In this document: piece by piece, positions 41,908 to 53,168 of the stretch
Position numbering within the stretch: the stretch's first letter is position 1
How the letters are laid out: every line of letters starts with the position of its first letter
Source of the DNA: Brevundimonas pondensis
GTDB taxonomy: Bacteria > Pseudomonadota > Alphaproteobacteria > Caulobacterales > Caulobacteraceae
NCBI RefSeq assembly: GCF_017487345.1
Contig: NZ_CP062006.1
Span: 2,052,001-2,116,000 of the forward strand
Direction of reading: 5' to 3'
Length of the DNA stretch: 64,000 nt
Program-made: the position numbers and the translations under genes
Notes under the pieces: generated by a model
Told to the model about the DNA's origin: nothing
Database searches by the model: none
Seen by the model: only the letters and a program-made list of their open reading frames with translations

Positions 41908-43412
41908 CGCCGCACGAAGACTGCGTCCTGATAGGTCAGCGAGACCGGGCGGCCGTCGGCGTCCAGGTTGAACACCACGCCCTCGCCCCGGAACGGGGTC
42001 AGCTCGACCCGAAGACCCTCCGGTTCGGTCAAGTATTCCGCCAGCGCCTGCTGCACGCCGGTAGCGACCGACAACCGCTCGCCCGCTTCGCGGATCGTCA
42101 GGGTTCCGTAGGCGTCGTTGACGTAGTCGCCGACGTAGGCGGCGTTCGACAGCGACAGGGTGCGCGGTCGTTTCGCCCGCGCCTCCATGGCCCCGGCGAT
42201 GCCCGTACGGCGACGGTCGCGCTCAACGATCAAGGCGTCGAGTTTGGCCTCATAGACCGCCTCGATGTCGGGCAGGCCCGCGAACCAGTCATAGGCGTAG
42301 TTGGCGACCAGATCAGCCATATCCCCGGCGAAGGCGTCCTCGTTGACCATAACCGCCACGCCCAGACGGCGCTCCGGCATAAAGGAGACATGGGCCCGCA
42401 AGCCCGAGAAGTTGCCGAAGTGGTGGATCAGAACGTCCTCGCCATAGCGCCCCACCTGCCAGCCCAGGCCGTAGCCCGTGCGGACATAGGGGCCGAAGGT
42501 CGTCTCCTGAGCGACCTGCGACGCATGGGTCGAGGCGACCAGCCCCGCCGGAAACACCTGCCGCCCGCCGACACGACCGTCGTTGATCTGGGCCTCCAGC
42601 CAGAGCGCCATGTCGTTCGCGGTCGAGATCAGCCCGCCCGCCGACTGCATGGTGGCGTTCGTCTTCTGCAACTGCGACCGCTCGGGCTGGCCGGGAATGC
42701 GGCCGAAATGACCGGCGGCGACCACCGCGCCCGACATCCGGGCCTCGTCGATACGGGCCGTCGTGGCGGTCATGCCGAGCGGCGTCAGCACCTCGCCTTC
42801 GACCAGTGCGCGCCAGTCGCGACCCCAGCGGCGCTCCATCAGCACGGTGGCGAGGTTGTAGCCCGAATTGGAATAGACGAACTGGCCATAGGGGGTGTCG
42901 CGCGGCTGCGTCTCCTTGGTCAGCCGCCACAGGACCTCGGGCGTCCAGTCGCCGGAATAGGCGAGGCGGAAGGCGATGGGGGCGTTGTCCACGCCCGAGC
43001 GGTGGCTCAGCAGATCGGTCAGGGTGATCCGGGCGGCGATGTCGGTCGGCACGCCGGACGGCGGCGCCCAGTCGGCCAGGGGCGCGTCCATGTCCACTTC
43101 AACCCGCCGCGCCATGGCGGCTATGGACAGGGCGGTGAAGGACTTGGTGGCCGAGGCGATGTAGAATCGCGTGTCCGTCGTCACCGGTGCGCCTGTGGCC
43201 ACGTCCGCCACGCCAAAGCCCGCAGCGTGAACCAGGCCACCCTCATCCACTACAGCCAACGCCAGGCCAGGGGCCGCCTCGACCCGCTGCATCGCCCGAC
43301 TCGCAAAGGCGTCCATGGCCGGACCGAACAACGCACGGTCCTGCGCCCCCGTCTCGCCCGCCGCGCAGACGAGCGCCGTCGCCAGAAACGCCCCCATCGA
43401 CCGTGTTTTCAT
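41904..43412 (-). CDS. Serine hydrolase, class C beta-lactamase/D-aminopeptidase family
   Basis: The 502-residue protein has a signal peptide (cleavage near GETGAQ). The penicillin-recognising fold carries SATKSFTALS (nucleophile and Lys) and YSNSGYNL (Tyr motif), and the third motif is HFGNFSG. A C-terminal lipocalin-like extension follows, as in D-aminopeptidases and CubicO proteins. The substrate could be D-amino-acid peptides or esters; true beta-lactamase activity is not implied. It is divergent from ettA across a 179-base gap. Confidence 0.88.
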   Translation of the reverse strand: MKTRSMGAFLATALVCAAGETGAQDRALFGPAMDAFASRAMQRVEAAPGLALAVVDEGGLVHAAGFGVADVATGAPVTTDTRFYIASATKSFTALSIAAMARRVEVDMDAPLADWAPPSGVPTDIAARITLTDLLSHRSGVDNAPIAFRLAYSGDWTPEVLWRLTKETQPRDTPYGQFVYSNSGYNLATVLMERRWGRDWRALVEGEVLTPLGMTATTARIDEARMSGAVVAAGHFGRIPGQPERSQLQKTNATMQSAGGLISTANDMALWLEAQINDGRVGGRQVFPAGLVASTHASQVAQETTFGPYVRTGYGLGWQVGRYGEDVLIHHFGNFSGLRAHVSFMPERRLGVAVMVNEDAFAGDMADLVANYAYDWFAGLPDIEAVYEAKLDALIVERDRRRTGIAGAMEARAKRPRTLSLSNAAYVGDYVNDAYGTLTIREAGERLSVATGVQQALAEYLTEPEGLRVELTPFRGEGVVFNLDADGRPVSLTYQDAVFVRR

Positions 43413-43591
43413 GGAAGTCGCTCCCCCGCCCCCGACGGGCGTGCCGGGTAGAGGCCGCGACGGGCCGGAACGGATGCAGCGCCTTCAAACCGCCCCGCGT
43501 TACGTCTAGAGATTTGCTCAAAGGGTCCGCGACGGCTACATCCCGCGCCAACCTCCCCATCAGATCAGACGACAGGGCGAAACCGCACCTC

Positions 43592-45259
43592 ATGGCGCAG
43601 CAATATATTTTCCAGATGCAGGGTCTGACCAAGACCTTCCCCGGCGGCAAGAAGATCTTCGAGAACATCTGGCTGAGCTTCTACAACGACGCCAAGATCG
43701 GCGTTGTCGGCGTCAACGGCTCGGGTAAGTCCACCCTGCTGAAGATCATGGCCGGCCTGGACAGCGAGTTCCAGGGCGAGGCTCGCGCCGCCGACGGCAT
43801 CAAGCGCGGCTACCTGGAACAGGAGCCCAAGCTCGACGACAGCCTGAACGTTCGCCAGAACGTCGAGGCCTGGTGCGAAGAGAAGCAGTGGGTCAACCGC
43901 TTCAACGAAGTCGCCAACGAGCTGGGCGAAAACTACACCGACGAGCTGATGGAGGAGATGACCGCCCTCCAGGAGAAGATCGACGCCGGCGACGTCTGGG
44001 ACATCGACAGCCGCATCGACCAGGCCATGGGCGCCCTGCGCTGCCCGCCGGACGACTGGGAAGTCACCAACCTGTCGGGTGGTGAAAAGCGCCGCGTGGC
44101 CCTGGCCCGTCTGCTGCTCAGCAAGCCCGACATGCTGCTGATGGACGAACCGACCAACCACCTGGACGCCGAATCCGTCGCCTGGCTGCAGCACCACCTG
44201 GAGAACTTCCCGGGCTGCGTCATCCTGGTCACCCACGACCGCTACTTCCTGGACCAGGTCACCAAGTGGACCCTGGAACTGGACCGCGGCAAGGGCCACC
44301 CGCACGAGGGCAACTACTCCTCGTGGCTGGAAGCCAAGACCAAGCGCGTCGTGCAGGAACAATCGGAATCGGAAGCCCGCCAGCGCGCCCTCACCCGCGA
44401 ACTGGAATGGGTCCGCTCGGGCGCCAAGGCCCGTCAGGCCAAGTCCAAGGCCCGTCTGGCCGCCTATGAGAAGATGGTCGCCGATCAGGAAAACAGCCGT
44501 CAGGCCCAGTCCTTCGCCGTCATCCAGATCCCGCCGGGCCCGCGTCTGGGCAACGTGGTTCTGGAAGTCGAGGGCCTGAAGAAGTCCTATGGCGACAAGA
44601 CCCTGTTCGACAACCTGACCTTCAAGCTGCCGCCCAACGGCATCGTCGGCGTCATCGGCCCCAACGGCGCCGGCAAGTCGACCATGTTCAAGCTGATCAC
44701 CGGCCAGGAAACGCCCGACGGCGGCTCCATCAAGGTCGGCGAAACCGTCAAGCTGGCCTACGTCGACCAGTCACGCGACGACCTGAAGCCGGACGACACC
44801 ATCTGGCAGGCCATCTCGGGCGGCACCGACATCATGATGGTCGGCAAGCGCGAGATTAACAGCCGCGCCTATGTCGGCAGCTTCAACTTCAAGGGCGGCG
44901 ACCAGCAGAAGAAGGTCGGTCAACTGTCCGGCGGTGAGCGCAACCGCGTCCACCTGGCCAAGACCTTGGCTTCGGGCGGCAACCTGATCCTGCTCGACGA
45001 ACCGACCAACGACCTGGACATCGAAACCCTGCAGAACCTCGAAGAGGCTCTGGAGGAGTTCGCCGGCTGCGCCGTGGTCATCTCCCACGACCGCTGGTTC
45101 CTGGACCGTCTGGCGACCCACATCCTGGCCTTCGAAGGTGACGGCCATGTGGAGTGGTTCGAGGGCAACTTCGAAGCCTACGAACAGGACAAGATGCGCC
45201 GCCTGGGTGCGGACAGCATCATTCCCAAGCGTATCCAGCACCAGAAGTTCGGTCGCTGA
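43592..45259 (+). CDS. ettA: Energy-dependent translational throttle protein EttA (ABC-F)
   Basis: The 555-residue protein equals the length of E. coli EttA. It has two ABC domains without membrane segments: first P-loop GVNGSGKST, signature NLSGGEKRRV and Walker B LLLMDEPTNHLD; second P-loop GPNGAGKST, signature LSGGERNRV and LILLDEPTNDLD. The linker between them contains the charged TRELEWVRSGAKARQAKSKAR region that reaches the ribosome. EttA gates the first elongation step according to ADP:ATP. The start is the ATG at 43592; the longer open frame to 43187 is not conserved. A strong terminator follows. Confidence 0.96.
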   Translation: MAQQYIFQMQGLTKTFPGGKKIFENIWLSFYNDAKIGVVGVNGSGKSTLLKIMAGLDSEFQGEARAADGIKRGYLEQEPKLDDSLNVRQNVEAWCEEKQWVNRFNEVANELGENYTDELMEEMTALQEKIDAGDVWDIDSRIDQAMGALRCPPDDWEVTNLSGGEKRRVALARLLLSKPDMLLMDEPTNHLDAESVAWLQHHLENFPGCVILVTHDRYFLDQVTKWTLELDRGKGHPHEGNYSSWLEAKTKRVVQEQSESEARQRALTRELEWVRSGAKARQAKSKARLAAYEKMVADQENSRQAQSFAVIQIPPGPRLGNVVLEVEGLKKSYGDKTLFDNLTFKLPPNGIVGVIGPNGAGKSTMFKLITGQETPDGGSIKVGETVKLAYVDQSRDDLKPDDTIWQAISGGTDIMMVGKREINSRAYVGSFNFKGGDQQKKVGQLSGGERNRVHLAKTLASGGNLILLDEPTNDLDIETLQNLEEALEEFAGCAVVISHDRWFLDRLATHILAFEGDGHVEWFEGNFEAYEQDKMRRLGADSIIPKRIQHQKFGR

Positions 45260-45279
45260 TCCGCGTTAAACTGAATAAG

Positions 45280-45311
45280 ACGGCCCTCCGAGTGATCGGG
45301 GGGCCGTTTTT
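45280..45311 (+). terminator. Intrinsic terminator of ettA
   Basis: An 11-base stem (ACGGCCCTCCG with CGGGGGGCCGT, one G-T wobble) closes a six-base loop and runs straight into TTTTT followed by CTTT. It lies 20 bases after the ettA stop and before the dehydrogenase start at 45356. It is the clearest intrinsic terminator in the window. Confidence 0.88.
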
Positions 45312-45355
45312 CTTTGCCTGCTGGCGCTCCTGCGGAACCGGGTTAGTCTGACGCC

Positions 45356-46285
45356 ATGACCCAGCGCCCCGCCATCCTGATCATGCAGCGGCACCTCGCG
45401 CCGCTCAGCGTCTTCCTTGAAGGCGCCTATGACGTCTATCGCTTCTGGGAGGGGCCGCCGATCGAGGCCGCCGCAGACGTACGCGTCCTGGTCGTGGCGG
45501 GCGAGTTCGAGCTGGACAAGGACCTGATCGAGCGCCTGCCCAACCTGTCGCTGATCGCCTGTTTCACCTCGGGCTATGACGGCATCGACGTGGAGTGGTG
45601 CCGCGCGCGCGGCCTGCCCGTCACCCACGCACCAGCTATCAACCACGAGGACGTGGCCGACCACGCCATCGGCCTGATCCTGGCCGCGCGCCGTCAGATC
45701 GCCGAGGGCGACCGTCAGCTCCGCGCCGGCGGCTGGACTCCGGCGTCCAAGACCATCACCCCATCCATCGGCGGTCAGACGCTCGGCGTCGTCGGCCTGG
45801 GCGCCATCGGCGAGGCCGTGGCCCGCCGCGCCGAGGTCATGCGGATGAATGTCCAGTGGTGGGCGCCGCGCGCCAAGGAGGCCGCCTGGCCCCGCGCCGA
45901 CAGCCTGCTTGACCTGGCCCGGGCCTCGGACGTTCTGGTCGTCGCCTGTCGGGCGGACGAAACCAATCGCGGCCTGATCTCGGCCGAGGTCGTCGAGGCG
46001 CTCGGCCCATCCGGCCTGCTGGTCAATGTCGCGCGCGGTCAGTTGGTGGACGAAGACGCCGTCATCGCCGCCCTGCGCGACGGGCGCCTCGGCGGCGCCG
46101 CGCTCGACGTTTTCGAGACCGAGCCGACCGACGCCGCGCGCTGGGCCAGCGTACCCAACACCGTCCTGACGCCCCACACCGCCGGGGCCACGACCGAGGC
46201 GGTTCAGGGGATGCTGATGCTTCTGCTCCAGAACCTGTCGGCCCATTTCGCGGGCGAGCCGCTGAAGACGCCCGTCACGACCTGA
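45356..46285 (+). CDS. D-isomer-specific 2-hydroxyacid dehydrogenase
   Basis: The 309-residue NAD(P)-dependent enzyme has the Rossmann motif GVVGLGAIGEAVA. Catalytic residues lie in NVARGQLVDEDA (Arg), LDVFETEP (Glu) and LTPHTAGAT (His). It reduces 2-keto acids such as glyoxylate or hydroxypyruvate; the exact substrate is unclear. The N-terminal substrate domain is shorter than in PGDH and there is no ACT domain, so it is not SerA. Confidence 0.9.
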   Translation: MTQRPAILIMQRHLAPLSVFLEGAYDVYRFWEGPPIEAAADVRVLVVAGEFELDKDLIERLPNLSLIACFTSGYDGIDVEWCRARGLPVTHAPAINHEDVADHAIGLILAARRQIAEGDRQLRAGGWTPASKTITPSIGGQTLGVVGLGAIGEAVARRAEVMRMNVQWWAPRAKEAAWPRADSLLDLARASDVLVVACRADETNRGLISAEVVEALGPSGLLVNVARGQLVDEDAVIAALRDGRLGGAALDVFETEPTDAARWASVPNTVLTPHTAGATTEAVQGMLMLLLQNLSAHFAGEPLKTPVTT

Positions 46286-46372
46286 GCGGCCACGATTTCA
46301 TCGGTCTTCGAATGATCCGTGCGGCCCTACCGCCGCACAACGCCTGCGCGCGGTCAGTTTTTGCTTGCATAA

Positions 46373-46396
46373 TCGTATAAGGATATCTTTATACGA
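46373..46396. promoter_or_regulatory. Candidate autoregulatory operator of the ArsR-methyltransferase/met operon
   Basis: A 24-base inverted repeat pairs at 11 of 12 positions: TCGTATAA on the left, ATATC around the centre and TTATACGA on the right. It is strikingly AT-rich against its surroundings and ends four bases before the ATG at 46401, so bound protein would block both promoter and ribosome-binding site. ArsR-family dimers bind such dyads; the fusion protein encoded next is the likely ligand. Confidence 0.65.
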
Positions 46397-46400
46397 CCTC

Positions 46401-47363
46401 ATGACACTGACTGCTGACCAGACCGTCGAGGCCCTGCGCGCCGCGGGCGAACCGACCCGTTTACGGGTGCTGTCCTTGCTGGCCGCCGAAGAGCTGTCGG
46501 TCATGGAGTTGTCGCGGGTTCTGGACCAGAGCCAGCCGCGCGTGTCGCGTCACCTGAAGCTGATGGCGGACGCCGGCCTTATTGAACGATTCCCTGACGG
46601 CGCGCGGGTCTTCTACCGCCTGTCGCACGACGCCCTGTCGCGCCGCCTGATCGACACGGTGCTGGACCTGCTGGACGACGCCGAGGGCGAGGCCGATCAT
46701 CGCCGTCTGGACGAGGTGCGCAAGGAGCGCGCCATCGACGCCGCCCGCTATTTCGAGCAGGTCGCGCCCCAGTGGGACCAGATGCGCAGCCTCTATGTCT
46801 GCGAAAGCGCGGTCGAGACCGCCGTCGAACAGGCGGCCGGTCCCGGCCCATTCGAGCGCGTCGTTGATCTGGGCACCGGCTCGGGCCGGATGCTGACCCT
46901 GTTCGGCAAGAAGGCGAAGATGTCGGTCGGGCTGGACCTGAGCCAGAACATGCTGAACATCGCCCGCGCCAACGTCTCCAAGGCCGGGCTGGACAAGGTC
47001 GAGCTGCGCCACGGCGACATCTTCTCGACCCGCCTGCCCCACGCCAGCGCCGACCTGGTGATCGTGCATCAGGTCCTGCACTACCTGGCCGATCCCGCCG
47101 CCGCCGTGGCCGAGGCGGCGCGTCTGGTCATGCCGGGCGGCAAGCTGCTGATCGTCGACTTCGCCCCGCACCAGCTGGAGCAGCTGCGCGAGGCGCATCA
47201 GCACCGCCGCCTGGGCTTCGCCGACGAGGAAATCCAGGGCTGGCTGGCCGATGCGGGCCTGACCGCCGACGCCCCCGTCGCCCTGCCGCCCGACACCGAG
47301 GGCCTGACCGTTCACATCTGGACCGGCGAACGCGCCGCCGTCCCCGCTCGAAAGACCGCCTGA
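46401..47363 (+). CDS. ArsR-family transcriptional regulator fused to a SAM-dependent methyltransferase domain
   Basis: The 320-residue protein has an ArsR winged helix (residues about 1-95; ALRAAGEPTRLRVLSLLAAEELSVMEL and QPRVSRHLKLMADAGLI). A class I methyltransferase domain with motif I RVVDLGTGSGRML near residue 155 follows. Metal-binding cysteines of ArsR are absent. Its four-gene context (metF, metH halves) matches regulators of the SAM cycle such as SahR, which sense S-adenosylhomocysteine; the methyltransferase-like domain could be the sensor. The operator at 46373-46396 suggests autorepression. Its TGA overlaps the metF ATG. Confidence 0.88.
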   Translation: MTLTADQTVEALRAAGEPTRLRVLSLLAAEELSVMELSRVLDQSQPRVSRHLKLMADAGLIERFPDGARVFYRLSHDALSRRLIDTVLDLLDDAEGEADHRRLDEVRKERAIDAARYFEQVAPQWDQMRSLYVCESAVETAVEQAAGPGPFERVVDLGTGSGRMLTLFGKKAKMSVGLDLSQNMLNIARANVSKAGLDKVELRHGDIFSTRLPHASADLVIVHQVLHYLADPAAAVAEAARLVMPGGKLLIVDFAPHQLEQLREAHQHRRLGFADEEIQGWLADAGLTADAPVALPPDTEGLTVHIWTGERAAVPARKTA

Positions 47364-48319
47364 TGGCCTCCCCCGCCGCTCTCAATCTGGCCGAGGCCCG
47401 CGCCCTGCTGCTGTCGCCGCTGGGCCCGGTCGCCCGTGCGGGTTCCAACCGCAACGCCGTCAACGTCTCCTTCGAGTTCTTCCCGCCCAAGTCGGACGAG
47501 GCCGAGGCCAATCTATGGAAGGCCGTCCGCCGACTGGAGCCGCTGAACCCGGCCTTCGTCTCCGTCACCTATGGCGCGGGCGGCTCAACGCGCGAGCGCA
47601 CCCACCGCACGGTGCAGCGGATCATCAGCGAGACCAGCCTGCGCCCCGCCGCCCACCTGACCTGCGTCGAGGCCAGCCGCGCCGAGGTCGATGAGGTCAT
47701 CGAGGGCTACAAAGCCATCGGCGTGGATCACATCGTCGCCCTGCGCGGCGATCCGCCGGGTTCAGCCGGAATCGGCGGCGCCTACACGCCCCGCACCGAC
47801 GGCTACGCCAACGCCACCGAACTGACCGCCGCCATCAGCCGCGTCGGCGGGTTCGAGGTGACGGTCGGCGCCTATCCCGAAAAGCACCCGGAAAGCCCGT
47901 CCATCGACCACGACATCGAGGTGCTGAAGGCCAAAGTCGATGCGGGCGCCACGCGCGCCGTGACCCAGTTCTTCTTCGACATCGAGGCCTTCCTGCGGTT
48001 CCGCGACCGGGTGCGGGCGGCGGGCGTGACCATTCCCCTGATCCCCGGCGTCATGCCCGTGTCCAACTTCGCCGGACTGAAGCGAATGACGGCGGCCTGC
48101 GGCGCGGCCCTGCCCGACTGGCTGGCGGCCCACTTCGACGGCCTGGACGACGACCCGGAGACCCGCAAGCTGCTGGCCGCCTCCATCGCCGCCGAGACCT
48201 GCGCGCGACTGCAGGAGGAGGGCTTCTCGGACTTCCACTTCTACACCCTGAACCGGGCCGAGCTGGTCTATGCCATCTGCCGGGTGCTGGGCGTGCGTGA
48301 AACCAAGGCTGTTGCGTAG
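47363..48319 (+). CDS. metF: 5,10-methylenetetrahydrofolate reductase
   Basis: The 318-residue flavoprotein reduces methylene-THF to methyl-THF, the methyl donor for methionine synthase. It has NVSFEFFPPKSDEAE, VTYGAGGSTRERTHRTV, HIVALRGDPP and VTQFFFDIEAFLRF, all TIM-barrel signatures of MetF. The N-terminal 30 residues are longer than in E. coli MetF and may be flexible. It is translationally coupled upstream (TGATG) and abuts the metH N-half at 48320 without spacing. Confidence 0.95.
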   Translation: MASPAALNLAEARALLLSPLGPVARAGSNRNAVNVSFEFFPPKSDEAEANLWKAVRRLEPLNPAFVSVTYGAGGSTRERTHRTVQRIISETSLRPAAHLTCVEASRAEVDEVIEGYKAIGVDHIVALRGDPPGSAGIGGAYTPRTDGYANATELTAAISRVGGFEVTVGAYPEKHPESPSIDHDIEVLKAKVDAGATRAVTQFFFDIEAFLRFRDRVRAAGVTIPLIPGVMPVSNFAGLKRMTAACGAALPDWLAAHFDGLDDDPETRKLLAASIAAETCARLQEEGFSDFHFYTLNRAELVYAICRVLGVRETKAVA

Positions 48320-49414
48320 ATGACCTCCCCACTGACCCGCCAAGACCGCATCGCCGCCCTGCACGCGGCGGCCAAGGAACGTATCCTGGTCCTCGACGGA
48401 TCGTGGGGCGTGATGATCCAGCGACGCGGGCTGGAGGAAGCCGACTTCCGCGGCGACCGCTTCGTTGCGGCCAATGGCTACAACGAACAAGACCAGATGA
48501 AGGGGAACAACGACATCCTCTGCATCACCCGTCCCGACATCATCGCCGACCTGCACGATCAGTATTACGCTGCGGGCGCGGACATCAGCGAGACCAACAC
48601 CTTCTCGGCCACCGTCATCGCCCAGGACGACTACAAGCTGGACGCCCAGGCGGTCTGGGACATCAATCTGGAAGGCGCCAGGCTGGCCCGCGCCGCCGCC
48701 GACCGCTGGACGGAAAAGGAGCCGCACAAGCCCCGCTTCGCCGCCGGCTCCATCGGTCCGCTGAACAAGATGCTGTCCATGTCGTCGGACGTGAACGACC
48801 CCGGCGCGCGGCTGGTGACCTTCGACGAGGTCTATGAGGCCTATCGCCATCAGGTGAAGGCGTTGAACGAGGGCGGCGTCGACCTCTATCTGATCGAAAC
48901 CATCACCGACACGCTGAACTGCAAGGCCTGCATCAAGGCCATCAAGGATCTTGAGGACGAGGGGCTGGAGCCCCTGCCCATCTGGATCAGCGGCACCATC
49001 ACCGACCGTTCGGGCCGGACCCTGAGCGGCCAAACCGCCGAGGCCTTCTGGAACTCCGTGCGCCACGCCAAGCCCTTCGCCGTCGGCTTCAACTGCGCCC
49101 TGGGCGCCGACCTGATGCGCCCCTTCATCGCCGAACTGAGCCGGGTCGCCGACACCCTGGTCGCCGCCTACCCCAACGCCGGCCTGCCCAACGCCATGGG
49201 CCAGTACGACGAGCAACCGCACGAAACCGCCCACTTCATCGAGGAATGGGCCGCCTCAGGTCTGGTCAACATCGTCGGCGGCTGCTGCGGCACCACCCCC
49301 GACCACATCAAGCACGTCGCCGAAGAAGTCGCCCCGCTGAAGCCGCGCGAAATCCCGGCACGCCCGGTGGCCATGCGCCTGAGCGGGCTGGAACCGTTCG
49401 AGTTGGTGGCCTGA
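48320..49414 (+). CDS. metH: Methionine synthase, N-terminal (homocysteine-binding) subunit of a split MetH
   Basis: The 364-residue protein covers only the zinc/homocysteine barrel of MetH. It has [18 protein letters not shown], the zinc cysteine in GFNCALGA and the cysteine pair in [10 protein letters not shown]. The folate, cobalamin and activation modules are encoded in the second gene at 50390. Splitting of MetH at this boundary is known in alphaproteobacteria. The two polypeptides must associate for methyl transfer from methyl-cobalamin to homocysteine. It directly follows metF. Confidence 0.94.
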   Translation: MTSPLTRQDRIAALHAAAKERILVLDGSWGVMIQRRGLEEADFRGDRFVAANGYNEQDQMKGNNDILCITRPDIIADLHDQYYAAGADISETNTFSATVIAQDDYKLDAQAVWDINLEGARLARAAADRWTEKEPHKPRFAAGSIGPLNKMLSMSSDVNDPGARLVTFDEVYEAYRHQVKALNEGGVDLYLIETITDTLNCKACIKAIKDLEDEGLEPLPIWISGTITDRSGRTLSGQTAEAFWNSVRHAKPFAVGFNCALGADLMRPFIAELSRVADTLVAAYPNAGLPNAMGQYDEQPHETAHFIEEWAASGLVNIVGGCCGTTPDHIKHVAEEVAPLKPREIPARPVAMRLSGLEPFELVA

Positions 49415-49420
49415 CCGGCG

Positions 49421-50206
49421 ATGAAACACCTTCCCCCCAGACATGAGGCGGTCATCAAGGGTCAGAAGCTGGCCTATCGCCTCGCCCACGGCGACGGCCC
49501 GACCCTGGTGCTGATCAATGGCGCGGGCGGTCCCATGGAGGGCTGGTTCCGCCTGTTCCCCGACATCACCCAAGCAGGAACCGTCTTCGCCTATGACCGG
49601 CCCGGCGTCGGCGGCTCGTCGCCGCCCGTCTCGCCCCAGACGGGCGTCCAGGTCGTCGAGACACTGCGCGACCTGCTGAAGGCGGCAGGCCTGGCCCCGC
49701 CCTATCTGCTTGTGGCCCATTCCTTCGGCGGGCTGCACGCCAACCTGTTCGCGCGACAGCACCCCGAGGAAGTCGCCGGCCTGGTCCTGATCGAACCGAC
49801 TACGCCGGAGGATGTGACAACCCTCAAGCCGCTTCAGTCCGGCGCCCAGCGCTGGGTGAACAGACTGCTGAACCGCCTGTCGCCGTCCAACCCGGACGGC
49901 GAAGTCGCCCATGAGCTGGAAACCGTGCGCCAGCTGGCGGCGGCGGCGCCTTTCCCGGACGTGCCGCTTGCGGTCATCGTCGGCGGCAAGGCCCCGAAAG
50001 ACTGGCAGGCGCGGCCAGAGGCGCAGACCCTGAGGCGTCAACATCTGGAAGCCCTGTCCCGTCTGTCCCCCCAGGGGTCGCTGATCCTCGCCGCCCGAAG
50101 CGGGCATTTCCCGCAGATTTCCGAACCCGCCGCGGTCCTTGAAGCCATCGCCACGCTGGCGGCGCGCCTCGCAACGAACCGTTCGGGGGAGCAGCGACCG
50201 GCATGA
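49421..50206 (+). CDS. Alpha/beta hydrolase lodged between the two metH genes
   Basis: The 261-residue protein has the fold's oxyanion region [23 protein letters not shown], the nucleophile elbow [14 protein letters not shown] and an [13 protein letters not shown] histidine at the end. No signal peptide is seen. It lies six bases after the metH N-half and is read in the same direction, so it belongs to the operon, but no role in methionine synthesis is evident. It may be an insertion accompanying the repeat element that follows. Confidence 0.85.
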   Translation: MKHLPPRHEAVIKGQKLAYRLAHGDGPTLVLINGAGGPMEGWFRLFPDITQAGTVFAYDRPGVGGSSPPVSPQTGVQVVETLRDLLKAAGLAPPYLLVAHSFGGLHANLFARQHPEEVAGLVLIEPTTPEDVTTLKPLQSGAQRWVNRLLNRLSPSNPDGEVAHELETVRQLAAAAPFPDVPLAVIVGGKAPKDWQARPEAQTLRRQHLEALSRLSPQGSLILAARSGHFPQISEPAAVLEAIATLAARLATNRSGEQRPA

Positions 50207-50236
50207 CCAGCCCCGCCATGACCTCCACCGCTCTTT

Positions 50237-50388
50237 CCCTTCTCCCCTCGGGGGAAAAGGCCGGCCGCGTCAGCGGCTCGGATGAGGGGGACGCCCGCTT
50301 CTTCCTCATCGCCCAGGACCGTGCCCGCGGACACCTCCCCCTCATCCGTCATGCTCCGCATGACACCTTCTCCCCCCAGGGGAGAAGG
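50237..50388. repeat. MITE-like nested inverted-repeat element upstream of metH C-half
   Basis: About 150 bases are bounded by 23-24-base arms, 50237-50260 and 50366-50388, of the form CCTTCTCCCC...GGGGAGAAGG. Each arm is itself nearly palindromic. Inside, 50279-50291 and 50336-50348 are perfect 13-base reverse complements (CGGATGAGGGGGA). This architecture fits widespread non-coding palindromic elements in bacterial intergenic DNA. It fills the gap between the hydrolase and the metH C-half, and its right arm ends one base before the candidate start codon. Confidence 0.82.
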
Positions 50389-50389
50389 A

Positions 50390-53074
<2,685 letters not shown>

Positions 53075-53114
53075 GAACACCCCGTCAACGAAATCCACAT
53101 TCAATAAAGAAGAA

Positions 53115-53142
53115 AGGCGGCGGATCTTTCGATCCGCCGCCT
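53115..53142 (-). terminator. Intrinsic terminator between metH and the TonB receptor
   Basis: A perfect 12-base stem (AGGCGGCGGATC with GATCCGCCGCCT) closes a TTTC loop. Read on the minus strand it is followed by TTCTTCTTTATTG, so it terminates the receptor gene; on the plus strand it lacks a T-tract but may still slow metH transcripts. It lies 27 bases past the receptor stop. Confidence 0.75.
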
Positions 53143-53168
53143 CCCATCTCAGTCTAAGGCGTAAATCC

